Shown: piece by piece, positions 25,471 through 33,551 of the stretch | Layout: each line of letters opens with the position of its first letter | How positions within the stretch are numbered: the first letter of the stretch is position 1 | NCBI RefSeq assembly: GCF_002150735.1 | Contig: NZ_MUKA01000073.1 | Span: 1 to 46,073, forward strand | Direction: 5' to 3' | DNA: 46,073 bases | Origin: Streptomyces africanus | GTDB lineage: Bacteria; Actinomycetota; Actinomycetes; Streptomycetales; Streptomycetaceae | The notes under the pieces: model-generated | Database searches by the model: none | What the model was told of the DNA's origin: nothing | Seen by the model: the letters and a program-made list of their open reading frames with translations, nothing else | Made by a program: the position numbers and the translations under genes

Positions 25471-26172
25471 TCAGCCCTTCTGGGGATACACCAGCCCGAC
25501 CCCGTGGGCGAGTTGCCCCACCGCGTGCCGGAAGAACGCCTCCCGGTCCTCCACCACCCGGTTGAACTGCCCGAACAGCTCGAAGCCGACCAGCCCGTAC
25601 AGCTGGGCCCAGGCCGCGATGAGCACCGTCACCGTCTCCGGCGGCAGGTCCGGCGCGAGGTCGGCGGCCATCCGTTCGGCCTCCGGGCGCAGGTCCGCCG
25701 GGAGCGGGGGCCGGGCCAGGCCGAGGCCGCGGTAGGCGTCGCGGACGATGCCGATGAGCAGGAGACCGACGCGGGCGGCGGCCGGGACGGTGGTGTCGGG
25801 GGCGGTGTAGCCCGGGACGGGCGATCCGTAGATGAGGGCGTACTCGTGCGGATGGCCGAGCGCCCAGCGCCGCACCGCCTCGCACACCGCGATCCAGCGG
25901 TGCAGGGGACCGGAGCCGGCGGCCGCCTCGTGGGCGGCCTCGGCGGTTTCGCCGAGGGAGTCGTAGGCGTCGATGATGAGGGCGGTCAGCAGGTCGTCAC
26001 GGCTGGGGAAGTAGCGGTAGAGCGCGGAGGAGACCATGCCGAGCTCGCGGGCGACGGCCCGCAGCGAGAGCCGGGCGGCGCCGTCGGCCGCGAGCTGTCT
26101 GCGGGCCTCGTCCTTGATGGCCGCGGTGACTTCGATCCTGGCCCGGGCACGGGCGCCGTGTGCGGTGCTCAT
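25471..26172 (-). CDS. TetR-family transcriptional regulator
   Basis: 233 residues from the ATG at 26172. The N-terminal helix-turn-helix is RIEVTAAIKDEARRQLAADGAARLSLRAVARELGMVSSALYRYFPSRDDLLTALIIDAY (residues about 11-68). The ligand domain is of the TetR_C_13/WHG type (HPHEYALIYGSPVPGY near the middle). The gene is divergent from the deazaflavin-dependent reductase gene, across a region holding two copies of a 32-bp operator-like block. It probably represses that reductase and itself. Confidence 0.93.
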   Translation of the reverse strand: MSTAHGARARARIEVTAAIKDEARRQLAADGAARLSLRAVARELGMVSSALYRYFPSRDDLLTALIIDAYDSLGETAEAAHEAAAGSGPLHRWIAVCEAVRRWALGHPHEYALIYGSPVPGYTAPDTTVPAAARVGLLLIGIVRDAYRGLGLARPPLPADLRPEAERMAADLAPDLPPETVTVLIAAWAQLYGLVGFELFGQFNRVVEDREAFFRHAVGQLAHGVGLVYPQKG

Positions 26173-26194
26173 GCGGGAAGTGTGCCATGAAAGC

Positions 26195-26300
26195 AGAGCA
26201 GTGCACACAAACGAGAGCACTGCTCTTGCTTGAGAGCGCCGACCCATGCAGACTGAGACCACAGAGCGAGAGCGGTGCTCACAAATAAGAGCATCGCTCA
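26195..26300. promoter_or_regulatory. Duplicated 32-bp TetR operator-like block
   Basis: Two blocks, 26195-26226 and 26269-26300, are homologous. Each holds two 13-mers of the form AGAGC-N3-GCTC(T/A), starting 19 bp apart. The 13-mers start at 26195 (degenerate), 26214 (AGAGCACTGCTCT, perfect palindrome), 26269 and 26288. They lie between the TetR gene and the gene at 26321 and are probably its operators. Confidence 0.65.
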
Positions 26301-26320
26301 CACACCCACCAGGGGGACCC

Positions 26321-26770
26321 ATGTCCACGCACGTCCGCAAGCCCGGCTGGTTCACGATCAACGTCTTCAACCGGCTCGTCGCCTGGCTGACGCGCCGCGG
26401 CATCAGCGTCTGGGGCTCCCGTGTCCTCGCCGTCCGCGGCCGCAAGAGCGGCCAGTGGCGCACCACCCCGGTCAACGTACTGACCCTGGAAGGCCGCCAG
26501 TACCTGGTCGCACCCCGCGGCCACGTCCAGTGGACGCACAACATGCGCGCGGCGGGCGGCGGCGAACTGCACCTCGGCAAGCGCGTGGACACCTTCACCG
26601 CGACCGAGGTGGCCGACGACGACAAGACCCCGATCCTGCGCGCCTACCTCAAGCGCTGGAAGGCGGAGGTCGGGGTCTTCTTCAACGGTGTCGGCCCCGA
26701 CTCCCCGGATGACCAACTGCGCCGCATCGCCCCCGACCACCCGGTCTTCGAGATCACTGTGACGGGCTGA
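26321..26770 (+). CDS. Nitroreductase/deazaflavin (F420)-dependent oxidoreductase, Ddn-like
   Basis: 149 residues from an ATG preceded by AGGGGG. The split beta-barrel of the DUF385/Ddn family is visible: FNRLVAWLTRRGISVWGSRVLAVRGRKSGQWRTTPVNVLTLEGRQYLVAPRGHVQWTHNMRAAGGGEL, where RGRKSGxxRxTP and the W-x-x-N-x-R motif bind the F420 cofactor. The family reduces quinones or nitro-compounds. The last 17 bp overlap the convergent geranylgeranyl-reductase-like gene. The divergent TetR gene suggests induction by a xenobiotic or quinone. Confidence 0.9.
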   Translation: MSTHVRKPGWFTINVFNRLVAWLTRRGISVWGSRVLAVRGRKSGQWRTTPVNVLTLEGRQYLVAPRGHVQWTHNMRAAGGGELHLGKRVDTFTATEVADDDKTPILRAYLKRWKAEVGVFFNGVGPDSPDDQLRRIAPDHPVFEITVTG

Positions 26771-27998
26771 CCTCGTCGCCCGTCACGGCGGGGCGGCGGT
26801 CCAGTGCGGCCAGGGCCCGCTGGGCCACCGGATACGTGCGGACGATCTCGCCCAGCGACGTCGCGCCCTGCGTGATCTCCTTGAACGCCCTCCAGGCCGG
26901 GCGGAAGCTCGTCAGCGCCGCGTGGAACAGCCCGGGGCGGCGCTCGAACACGGTCAGCAGCCGCTTGCCGACGCTCATCTCCACGCCGAGCCCGGACTTG
27001 ACGGCGAACGCGTAGTTGAGGGCCTGCCGGCGCGTGTCCACGGCGTCGTGCGCCTCGACGATCCGCACCGCCCACTCCCCCGCGAGCCGCCCGGACCGCA
27101 GCGCGAAGGAGATGCCCTCGCGGGTCCACGGCTCCAGCAGCCCCGCCGCGTCGCCGCACACCAGCACCCGCCCGCGTGAGAGCGGCGAGTCGTCGGCCCG
27201 GCAGCGGGTCAGGTGCCCGGAGGAGATGCTCGGTTCGAAGCCGGCGAGGCCGAGCCGCCCGACGAACTCCTCCAAGTACCGCTTCGTCGCCGCGCCTTCG
27301 CCCCGCGCCGAGATCACCCCGACCGTCAGGGTGTCGCCCTTGGGGAAGACCCAGCCGTAACTGCCGGGCATGGGGCCCCAGTCGAGGAGCACCCGCCCCT
27401 TCCAGTCCTCGGCGACGGTCTCCGGCACCGGGATCTCCACCTCCAGGCCGAGGTCCACCTGGTCGACCTTGACCCCGACATGCGCCCCTATGCGGCTGGC
27501 GCTGCCGTCCGCGCCGACCACGGCCCGCGCGAGCAGGACCTCGCCGCCCTGGAGGAGCACGGCGACCGTGCGCCGGTCGGGCACCGCCGAGCCGTGCTGC
27601 TCGACCCGCTGGACCGTGACACCCGTACGCAGCTCGGCGCCCGCCTTCTGCGCGTGCTCGACGAGCTGCTGGTCGAACTCGGGCCGGTTGATCAGCCCGA
27701 ACAGCATCTGCTTGGACCGGCGGGTGCGCGTGAAGCGGCCGTTGTTCGAGAACGTCACCGCGTGCACCCGGTCCCTGAGCGGCAGCTCGAAGCCGGGCGG
27801 GAGGGCGTCGCGCGAGGGCCCGATGATGCCGCCGCCGCACGTCTTGTACCGCGGCAGCTCCGCCTTCTCCAGCAACAGCACGCGTCTGCCGGCGACCGCC
27901 GCCGCGTACGCGGCCGAAGCGCCCGCGGGTCCCGCGCCCACCACGACGACGTCCCACACCTGTCGCACGTCGTCCGCCGAAGAGTTCTCGCTGCTCAC
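26754..27998 (-). CDS. Geranylgeranyl-reductase-family FAD-dependent oxidoreductase
   Basis: 414 residues from a GTG. VVVVGAGPAGASAAYAAAVAGRRVLLLEKAELPRYKTCGGGIIG is the FAD-binding Rossmann motif with the CGGG signature of this family (residues about 15-58). VGADGSASRIGAHVG is the DG motif, and VCGDAAGLLEPWTREGISFALRSGRLAGEW is the GD motif with the (E/D)GI ending. Relatives reduce isoprenoid chains of menaquinone or lipids. Others act on halogenated or hydroxylated aromatics. The substrate is not clear from the context. Confidence 0.9.
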   Translation of the reverse strand: MSSENSSADDVRQVWDVVVVGAGPAGASAAYAAAVAGRRVLLLEKAELPRYKTCGGGIIGPSRDALPPGFELPLRDRVHAVTFSNNGRFTRTRRSKQMLFGLINRPEFDQQLVEHAQKAGAELRTGVTVQRVEQHGSAVPDRRTVAVLLQGGEVLLARAVVGADGSASRIGAHVGVKVDQVDLGLEVEIPVPETVAEDWKGRVLLDWGPMPGSYGWVFPKGDTLTVGVISARGEGAATKRYLEEFVGRLGLAGFEPSISSGHLTRCRADDSPLSRGRVLVCGDAAGLLEPWTREGISFALRSGRLAGEWAVRIVEAHDAVDTRRQALNYAFAVKSGLGVEMSVGKRLLTVFERRPGLFHAALTSFRPAWRAFKEITQGATSLGEIVRTYPVAQRALAALDRRPAVTGDEVSPSQ

Positions 27999-28132
27999 GA
28001 TGGTCTACTGCTCCCGATCAAGCCGCCTGCCCCTGCTGTCTCCCGCATCCTACGGCGGACCCGGCCGCAAGCCGCTGTGGGAGGATCTACGGCACTCACT
28101 GGTACAACGTCGCACCCACAAGGAGCGTGCCC

Positions 28133-29488
28133 ATGTCGTCGAATCCGGTCGCCGAGACCGTCGCCTCGCTGATGCCCAGGGCGAAGGAAGAGCTCACCGA
28201 ACTGGTGGCCTTCCGGTCGGTGGCGGACTTCGACCAGTTCCCGAGGAGCGAGAGCGAGGGCGCCGCCCGCTGGGTCGCGGACGCGCTCGCCGCCGAGGGT
28301 TTCCAGGACGTGGCCCTGCTCGACACCCCCGACGGCACGCAGTCGGTCTACGGCTGCCTGCCCGGCCCCGAGGGCGCGAAGACCGTCCTGCTGTACGCCC
28401 ACTACGACGTGCAGCCGCCGCTGGACGAGGCCGGCTGGACGACCCCGCCGTTCGAACTGACCGAGCGGGACGGGCGCTGGTACGGGCGCGGGGCCGCCGA
28501 CTGCAAGGGCGGTGTCGTCATGCACCTGCTGGCGCTGCGCGCGCTGAAGACGAACGGCGGCGTGCCGGTCCACGTGAAGGTGATCGCCGAGGGCTCGGAG
28601 GAGCAGGGCACGGGCGGCCTGGAGCGGTACGCGGAGGCGCACCAGGACCTGCTGGAGGCCGACACGATCGTCATCGGCGACGCGGGCAACTTCCGGGTCG
28701 GGCTGCCGACCGTCACGTCCACCCTGCGCGGTATGACGCTCGTCCGCGTGCGGATCGACACGCTCGCCGGAAACCTGCACTCGGGCCAGTTCGGCGGTGC
28801 CGCGCCCGACGCGCTGGCCGCGCTGATCCGGGTCCTGGACTCGCTGCGCGCCGAGGACGGTTCGACGACCGTCGACGGACTCGCCGGGGACTCGGCCTGG
28901 GAGGGGCTCCAGTACGACGAGGAGCGGTTCCGGCAGGACGCCAAGGTGCTGGACGGCGTCGGGCTGATCGGCTCCGGGACGGTCGCCGACCGCATCTGGG
29001 CGCGCCCGGCCGTGACGGTCCTCGGCATCGACTGCCCGCCCGTCGTCGGCGCCACGCCGTCCGTGCAGGCGAGCGCCCGGGCGCTGATCAGCCTGCGGGT
29101 GCCGCCGGGCGTGGACGCGGCCGAGGCGACCAAGCTGCTCCAGGCGCACCTGGAGGCGCACACGCCGTGGGGTGCGCGGGTGAGCACCGAGCAGATCGGC
29201 CAGGGCCAGGCCTTCCGCGCCGACACCACCAGCCCGGCGTACCAGGCCATGGCGGACGCGATGGCGGTGGCGTACCCCGGGCAGGAGATGCAGTACGCGG
29301 GCCAGGGCGGCTCCATCCCGCTGTGCAACACGCTCGCCGCGCTCTATCCGCAGGCGGAGATCCTGCTCATCGGGCTGAGCGAGCCGGAGGCCCAGATCCA
29401 CGCGGTGAACGAGAGCGTGTCCCCCGAGGAGCTGGAGCGGCTGTCGGTGGCGGAGGCGCTGTTCCTGCGCAACTACGCGGCGAGCTGA
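28133..29488 (+). CDS. M20-family dipeptidase/metallopeptidase
   Basis: 451 residues from the ATG at 28133, with AAGGAG seven bases upstream; a GTG at 28127 is too close to that site. HYDVQPP (first metal His and Asp), YGRGAADCKGG (bridging Asp), EGSEEQG (catalytic and metal Glu) and GDAGN (metal Asp) are the co-catalytic zinc motifs of M20 enzymes. NLHSGQFGGAAPDAL marks the start of the dimerisation/lid domain. It probably cleaves dipeptides or N-acylated amino acids in the cytosol. A hairpin ends the gene. Confidence 0.93.
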   Translation: MSSNPVAETVASLMPRAKEELTELVAFRSVADFDQFPRSESEGAARWVADALAAEGFQDVALLDTPDGTQSVYGCLPGPEGAKTVLLYAHYDVQPPLDEAGWTTPPFELTERDGRWYGRGAADCKGGVVMHLLALRALKTNGGVPVHVKVIAEGSEEQGTGGLERYAEAHQDLLEADTIVIGDAGNFRVGLPTVTSTLRGMTLVRVRIDTLAGNLHSGQFGGAAPDALAALIRVLDSLRAEDGSTTVDGLAGDSAWEGLQYDEERFRQDAKVLDGVGLIGSGTVADRIWARPAVTVLGIDCPPVVGATPSVQASARALISLRVPPGVDAAEATKLLQAHLEAHTPWGARVSTEQIGQGQAFRADTTSPAYQAMADAMAVAYPGQEMQYAGQGGSIPLCNTLAALYPQAEILLIGLSEPEAQIHAVNESVSPEELERLSVAEALFLRNYAAS

Positions 29489-29507
29489 CGGCTCTGCCCT
29501 CGGCAAA

Positions 29508-29531
29508 GGCCCTCGTCTGCGGACGGGGGCC
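29508..29531 (+). terminator. Hairpin terminator after M20 gene
   Basis: A 10-bp stem (GGCCCTCGTC with GACGGGGGCC, one T-G pair) and a TGCG loop start 20 bases after the M20 stop. It overlaps the -35 region expected for the next gene. Confidence 0.6.
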
Positions 29532-29548
29532 CTGCCTACGGTCGTCCC

Positions 29549-30259
29549 ATGGACGTCATCGAGCTCCTCCCCCGCCTCCACTTACTGCGCTTCCCGGTCG
29601 GCCAGGCCTACCTCTGGCGCGACGGCGACGACCACGCCGAGCTGACGCTGATCGACGCCGGTCCGCCCGGCTCCGGTGCCCCGATCGCCGAGGCGGTGAC
29701 CGCGCTCGGCCGGGATCCGCGGGACGTACGGCGGATCGTGCTCACCCACTTCCACTGGGACCACGCGGGCGGGGCGGCCGAGTTCGCCGCGCTCAGCGGT
29801 GCCGAGGTGCTGGCGCACCGGCTGGACGCGCCCGTCGTACGGGGTGAAGCACCGGGCCCGGAGCCGGTGTTCGAGGACGGGGAGCGGCCGCTGTACGAGC
29901 AGGCTGCGAAGCTCCGGCCCGAGGGTGACCTCGTGCGGCCGGCGCAGGTCCTGGAACTGGCCGGGGGCGAGGTCCTGGACTGGGGCGGCGGGGCGCACGT
30001 CGTCCACGTGCCGGGGCACACGTACGGCAGCATCGCGCTCCATCTCCCGGAGCACGGCGTGCTGTTCGCGGGCGACACGGTCGCGGCGTCACCCGTGGAC
30101 GGCTCGGTGATCCCCGGTGTGCTCAACCTCGATCGCGGCCAGGTCCTCGCCGCCTGCGGGCGACTGGCGGAACTCGACGCGGACGTGGCCTGCTTCGGTC
30201 ACGGGGATCCGGCCCTGAGGCAGGCGTCCCGGGCGCTGAGGAACGCGGCGCGGGGGTAG
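29549..30259 (+). CDS. Metallo-beta-lactamase-fold hydrolase with a TTA codon
   Basis: 236 residues. LTHFHWDHAGG (the HxHxDH metal motif), HVPGHTYGSIAL and FAGDTV are the MBL-fold signatures, with a final His in CFGHGDPAL. Related proteins hydrolyse lactones, thioesters or glutathione adducts; the substrate here is unknown. Codon 12 (29582-29584) is TTA, the only TTA seen in any gene of the window, so translation should require the bldA tRNA and rise late in development. The ATG follows TACGGT (29537-29542) by 6 bases, implying a leaderless mRNA. Confidence 0.9.
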   Translation: MDVIELLPRLHLLRFPVGQAYLWRDGDDHAELTLIDAGPPGSGAPIAEAVTALGRDPRDVRRIVLTHFHWDHAGGAAEFAALSGAEVLAHRLDAPVVRGEAPGPEPVFEDGERPLYEQAAKLRPEGDLVRPAQVLELAGGEVLDWGGGAHVVHVPGHTYGSIALHLPEHGVLFAGDTVAASPVDGSVIPGVLNLDRGQVLAACGRLAELDADVACFGHGDPALRQASRALRNAARG

Positions 30260-30294
30260 CCGCGCCGTCTGCGGCGTGATCCACACGACCGGCC

Positions 30295-31380
30295 CTAGCT
30301 GAGCGCCGGATCGAGGACGATGTCCTCCTCGCGCGCCGCGACCGTCGGCTCCTCGGGAAAGTGGCAGGCGGTCAGATGGCCCGCGGGGCTGCCCTCGACG
30401 CTGACCAGTCGCGGTTCCTCGGTGGCGCACTTGTCCTGGGCCTTCCAGCAGCGGGTGCGGAAGCGGCAGCCGGAGGGCGGGTCGATCGGTGAGGGCACGT
30501 CGCCGGCCAGCCGGATGCGCTCGCGCCGCTCGGTGGCGTCCGGGTCGGCCTCGGGCACGGCGGACAGCAGCGCGTGCGTGTAGGGGTGCCGTGGCTCGGT
30601 GTAGAGGGACTCCCGGTCGGCCACCTCGACGATCTTGCCGAGGTACATCACGGCGACGCGTTCGGAGAAGTGCCGTACGACGGCGAGGTCGTGGGCGATG
30701 AAGACGAAGGCGATGCCGAACTCCCGCTGGAGGTCCTGGAGCAGGTTGACGACCTGCGCCTGGATGGAGACGTCCAGCGCGGAGACGGGTTCGTCGGCCA
30801 CGATCAGCTTGGGCCGCAGGGCGAGGGCGCGGGCGATGCCGATGCGCTGGCGCTGGCCCCCGGAGAACTCGTTGGGGTAGCGGTTGTAGTGCTCGGGGTT
30901 GAGCCCGACCGTCTCCAGGAGTTCCTGGGCTCGCCGCTTGTGGCCCTGGGGCGGGTTGATGCCGTTGAGCCGCATCGGCGTCTCGATGATGGTGCCGACG
31001 GTGTGCCGGGGGTTCAGCGAGGAGTACGGGTCCTGGAAGATCATCTGGAGGTTGCGGCGGGCCTGGAGCATCCGTCCGGGAGGCCGGTGGGTGATGTCCT
31101 CGCCGTCGAACACGACGGAGCCGCCGGTGGGTTCGAGCAGCCGGGTGATCAGGCGGCCGGTGGTGGACTTGCCGCAGCCGGACTCGCCGACCAGGCCCAG
31201 CGACTCGGCCGGCCCGACGGAGAAGTCGATGCCGTCGACGGCTCGTACGGCTCCGATCTGCCGCTGGAAGATGATGCCCTGCCGGAGGGGGAAGTGCTTC
31301 TGGAGACCGCGTACTTCGAGGAGGTTCTCGCCGGTGGGACGGTCGGTGGTCGGCCCGGCGAGGGACTGGGGGGTGCTCAC
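30295..31380 (-). CDS. Oligopeptide ABC transporter ATP-binding protein (OppF/DppF)
   Basis: 361 residues from the GTG at 31380, one base after the stop of the preceding ATPase gene, with GGGAG upstream. Walker A GESGCGKS is at 65-72, then [11 protein letters not shown] (Q-loop), [15 protein letters not shown] (signature), [12 protein letters not shown] (Walker B) and [25 protein letters not shown]. The C-terminal oligo_HPY domain is complete ([14 protein letters not shown]), with three or more Cys as in OppF. It is the last gene of the second peptide-importer operon and pairs with the product of 31382-32452. Confidence 0.95.
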   Translation of the reverse strand: MSTPQSLAGPTTDRPTGENLLEVRGLQKHFPLRQGIIFQRQIGAVRAVDGIDFSVGPAESLGLVGESGCGKSTTGRLITRLLEPTGGSVVFDGEDITHRPPGRMLQARRNLQMIFQDPYSSLNPRHTVGTIIETPMRLNGINPPQGHKRRAQELLETVGLNPEHYNRYPNEFSGGQRQRIGIARALALRPKLIVADEPVSALDVSIQAQVVNLLQDLQREFGIAFVFIAHDLAVVRHFSERVAVMYLGKIVEVADRESLYTEPRHPYTHALLSAVPEADPDATERRERIRLAGDVPSPIDPPSGCRFRTRCWKAQDKCATEEPRLVSVEGSPAGHLTACHFPEEPTVAAREEDIVLDPALS

Positions 31381-31381
31381 G

Positions 31382-32452
31382 TCATGCTCCCTTTCGTACG
31401 CCGTCACGGATCTCGTGCTTGGCCTCATCGCTGAGATGGCACGCCGCGAGGTGCCCTGCGGTGCCGGGGACGAGGCGCAATTCGGGTCGTTCCACGGTGC
31501 AACGGCCCTCGGGGGCCCAGCCCTTGTAGGCGCAGCGCGGGTGGAAGGAGCAGCCGTCCGGCAGGTTGATCAGGCTCGGCGGGGTGCCGGGGATCGGGTT
31601 CAGCCGTGCGCCGACGTCGCCGGTGAGGTGCGGCATCGACTGCAACAGGCCCCAGGTGTAGGGGTGCTGAGGCTGCTTGAGGACCTCGCGGGTGGTGCCG
31701 TACTCGATCCGGCGGCCGCCGTACATCACGAGGATGTCGTCGGCGATGTCGGAGACCACCCCGAGGTCGTGCGTGATGATGACGACGGCGGAGCCGAACT
31801 CCTCCTGGAGGTCGCGGATCAGGTCCAGGATCTGTGCCTGGACGGTGACGTCCAGGGCGGTGGTGGGCTCGTCGGCGATGAGGAGAGCGGGGTCGCAGAC
31901 CAGGGACATGGCGATCATGGCGCGCTGGCGCATGCCGCCGGAGAACTGGTGCGGGTAGTCCCTGACCCGGCGTTCGGGCTGCGGGATGCCGACCCGCTTC
32001 AGCATCTCCACCGCGCGGTCCCTGGCCTCCTTCCTGGTGACCTTGTGGTGGACGCGGTAGGCCTCGGCGATCTGGGAGCCGACGGTGAAGAAGGGGTGCA
32101 GCGCGGAGAGCGGGTCCTGGAAGATCATGGAGACCGTGCGGCCGCGCAGTGCGCGCATCTCGGCCTCGGGCAGGGCGACGAGTTCCCTGCCCTCCAGCCG
32201 GATCTCGCCGCTGACCTGGGCGCGGGTGCCCTTGTGCAGTCCGAGCAGGGCCAGTGAGGTCACCGACTTGCCGGAGCCGGACTCGCCGACGATACCGAGG
32301 GTGCTCCCCTTCTCCAGGGTGAAGGAGACGCCGTCGACGGACTTGACGAGGCCGTCCTCGGTCGGGAAGTGCACCCTCAGGTCGCGTACGTCGAGGAAGG
32401 GCGCGGGTGCGGGCGTGACGTCTGCGGGCTGCGGTGAGGTCTGAACGGACAC
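31382..32452 (-). CDS. Oligopeptide ABC transporter ATP-binding protein (OppD/DppD)
   Basis: 356 residues from a GTG with AGGA upstream. Walker A GESGSGKS is at 56-63. [15 protein letters not shown] is the Q-loop, [15 protein letters not shown] the OppD-type signature, [12 protein letters not shown] is Walker B and ITHDLGVV the H-loop. The C-terminal oligo_HPY stretch is [18 protein letters not shown]. It lies 28 bp downstream of the DppB-type permease gene, in the same operon. Confidence 0.95.
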   Translation of the reverse strand: MSVQTSPQPADVTPAPAPFLDVRDLRVHFPTEDGLVKSVDGVSFTLEKGSTLGIVGESGSGKSVTSLALLGLHKGTRAQVSGEIRLEGRELVALPEAEMRALRGRTVSMIFQDPLSALHPFFTVGSQIAEAYRVHHKVTRKEARDRAVEMLKRVGIPQPERRVRDYPHQFSGGMRQRAMIAMSLVCDPALLIADEPTTALDVTVQAQILDLIRDLQEEFGSAVVIITHDLGVVSDIADDILVMYGGRRIEYGTTREVLKQPQHPYTWGLLQSMPHLTGDVGARLNPIPGTPPSLINLPDGCSFHPRCAYKGWAPEGRCTVERPELRLVPGTAGHLAACHLSDEAKHEIRDGVRKGA

Positions 32453-32480
32453 GGGTGTTCCTAAGGACGAAAAGAGGGGC

Positions 32481-33473
32481 TCAGGCGAGGCGCACGCGGG
32501 GGTCGACGAGGCCGTACACCAGGTCGACGACCACGTTGGCGAGGACGACGAATGTCGCGGCGAAGAGCGTGGTGCCGAGGATGACCGGCAGGTCGGAGTT
32601 CTGGACGGAGTCGACCGCGAGCTTGCCGATGCCGTTGATGCCGAACACGGACTCGGTGATGACCGCGGAGCCGCCGATCAGGGAGCCGAGGTCCATGCCG
32701 AAGATGGTGATGATCGGGGTGATGGCGGCCCGCAGCCCGTGCTTGAGGACGACGGTGGCGGCCGGCAGGCCCTTGGCGCGGGCGGTGCGCATGTAGTCCT
32801 CGGCGAAGACCTCCAGCATGGAGGAGCGGGTGAGCCGGGTGTACATCGCGAGGTAGACGATGACCAGGGTGATCCACGGCAGGACCAGCCCCTTGAACCA
32901 GCCGGCCGGGTCCTCGGTGATCGGCGTGTAGCCGGAGGCCGGCAGGATCTGGAACTTGTCGACGAAGAGGTACAGCAGGAGCAGGCCGATGAAGTAGATC
33001 TGCACCGAGACGCCGAACAGGGCCAGTCCGACCGCCGCCTTGTCGGCGGCCCTGCCCCTGCGGACCGCGGCCACCGTACCGAGGCCGACGCCCAGGACCA
33101 GGAACGCCACCGCGGCGCCGACGCCGAGGGAGAGGTCCGCCGGGAAGTCCTGCAGGAGCGTGGTGAGTACGGGGGTGTCGGTCTGGAAGGAGACGCCGAG
33201 GCAGGGCGCTCCGCAGTGGATGCGGACGCTCTGGTCGCCGAAGTCGCGGCCGATGAACAGGCCCTTGAAGAACTCCCAGTACTGCGTCAGGTAGCTCCGG
33301 TCCAGGCCCAGCGAGTGCTTGATCTCCGCGAGCCGGGAGGGGGAGCAGGTCTTTCCGCAGGCCAGGAGGGCGGGGTCGGACGGCAGCGCGAAGAAGATGA
33401 AGAAGGTGATCGTGGTGATCACCAGCATGATCACGGCCGCTGCCAGCAGGCGTCTGATGAGGTAACGAAACAT
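32481..33473 (-). CDS. Oligopeptide ABC transporter permease (OppB/DppB)
   Basis: 330 residues. The first helix (AAAVIMLVITTITFFIFFALPSDPALLAC) carries the ALPSDP variant of the PGDP motif. The external loop is longer than usual and has four Cys (LLACGKTCSP and HCGAPCLG). Five further helices and the cytoplasmic loop YMRTARAKGLPAATVVLKHGLRAAITPI follow, and it ends VDLVYGLVDPRVRLA. The Cys-containing loop suggests disulfides on the outer face. It forms the channel with the DppC protein encoded at 35308-36339, although the two genes are separated by the binding-protein gene. Confidence 0.93.
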   Translation of the reverse strand: MFRYLIRRLLAAAVIMLVITTITFFIFFALPSDPALLACGKTCSPSRLAEIKHSLGLDRSYLTQYWEFFKGLFIGRDFGDQSVRIHCGAPCLGVSFQTDTPVLTTLLQDFPADLSLGVGAAVAFLVLGVGLGTVAAVRRGRAADKAAVGLALFGVSVQIYFIGLLLLYLFVDKFQILPASGYTPITEDPAGWFKGLVLPWITLVIVYLAMYTRLTRSSMLEVFAEDYMRTARAKGLPAATVVLKHGLRAAITPIITIFGMDLGSLIGGSAVITESVFGINGIGKLAVDSVQNSDLPVILGTTLFAATFVVLANVVVDLVYGLVDPRVRLA

Positions 33474-33503
33474 GGGGTGCCGGGACCTGACGTGAGGGGG
33501 ATG

Positions 33504-33531
33504 CCCGCCGGCGGCCGGGGCCGCCGGCGGG
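33504..33531 (-). terminator. Intercistronic hairpin downstream of the binding-protein gene
   Basis: A near-perfect inverted repeat with 13-bp arms (CCCGCCGGCGGCC and its complement) and only two bases between them. It sits between the binding-protein gene and the DppB gene, so it likely protects or partly terminates the upstream mRNA and gives more binding protein than membrane subunits. Confidence 0.65.
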
Positions 33532-33551
33532 GTTCGAAGGAGTGGGGTCCG

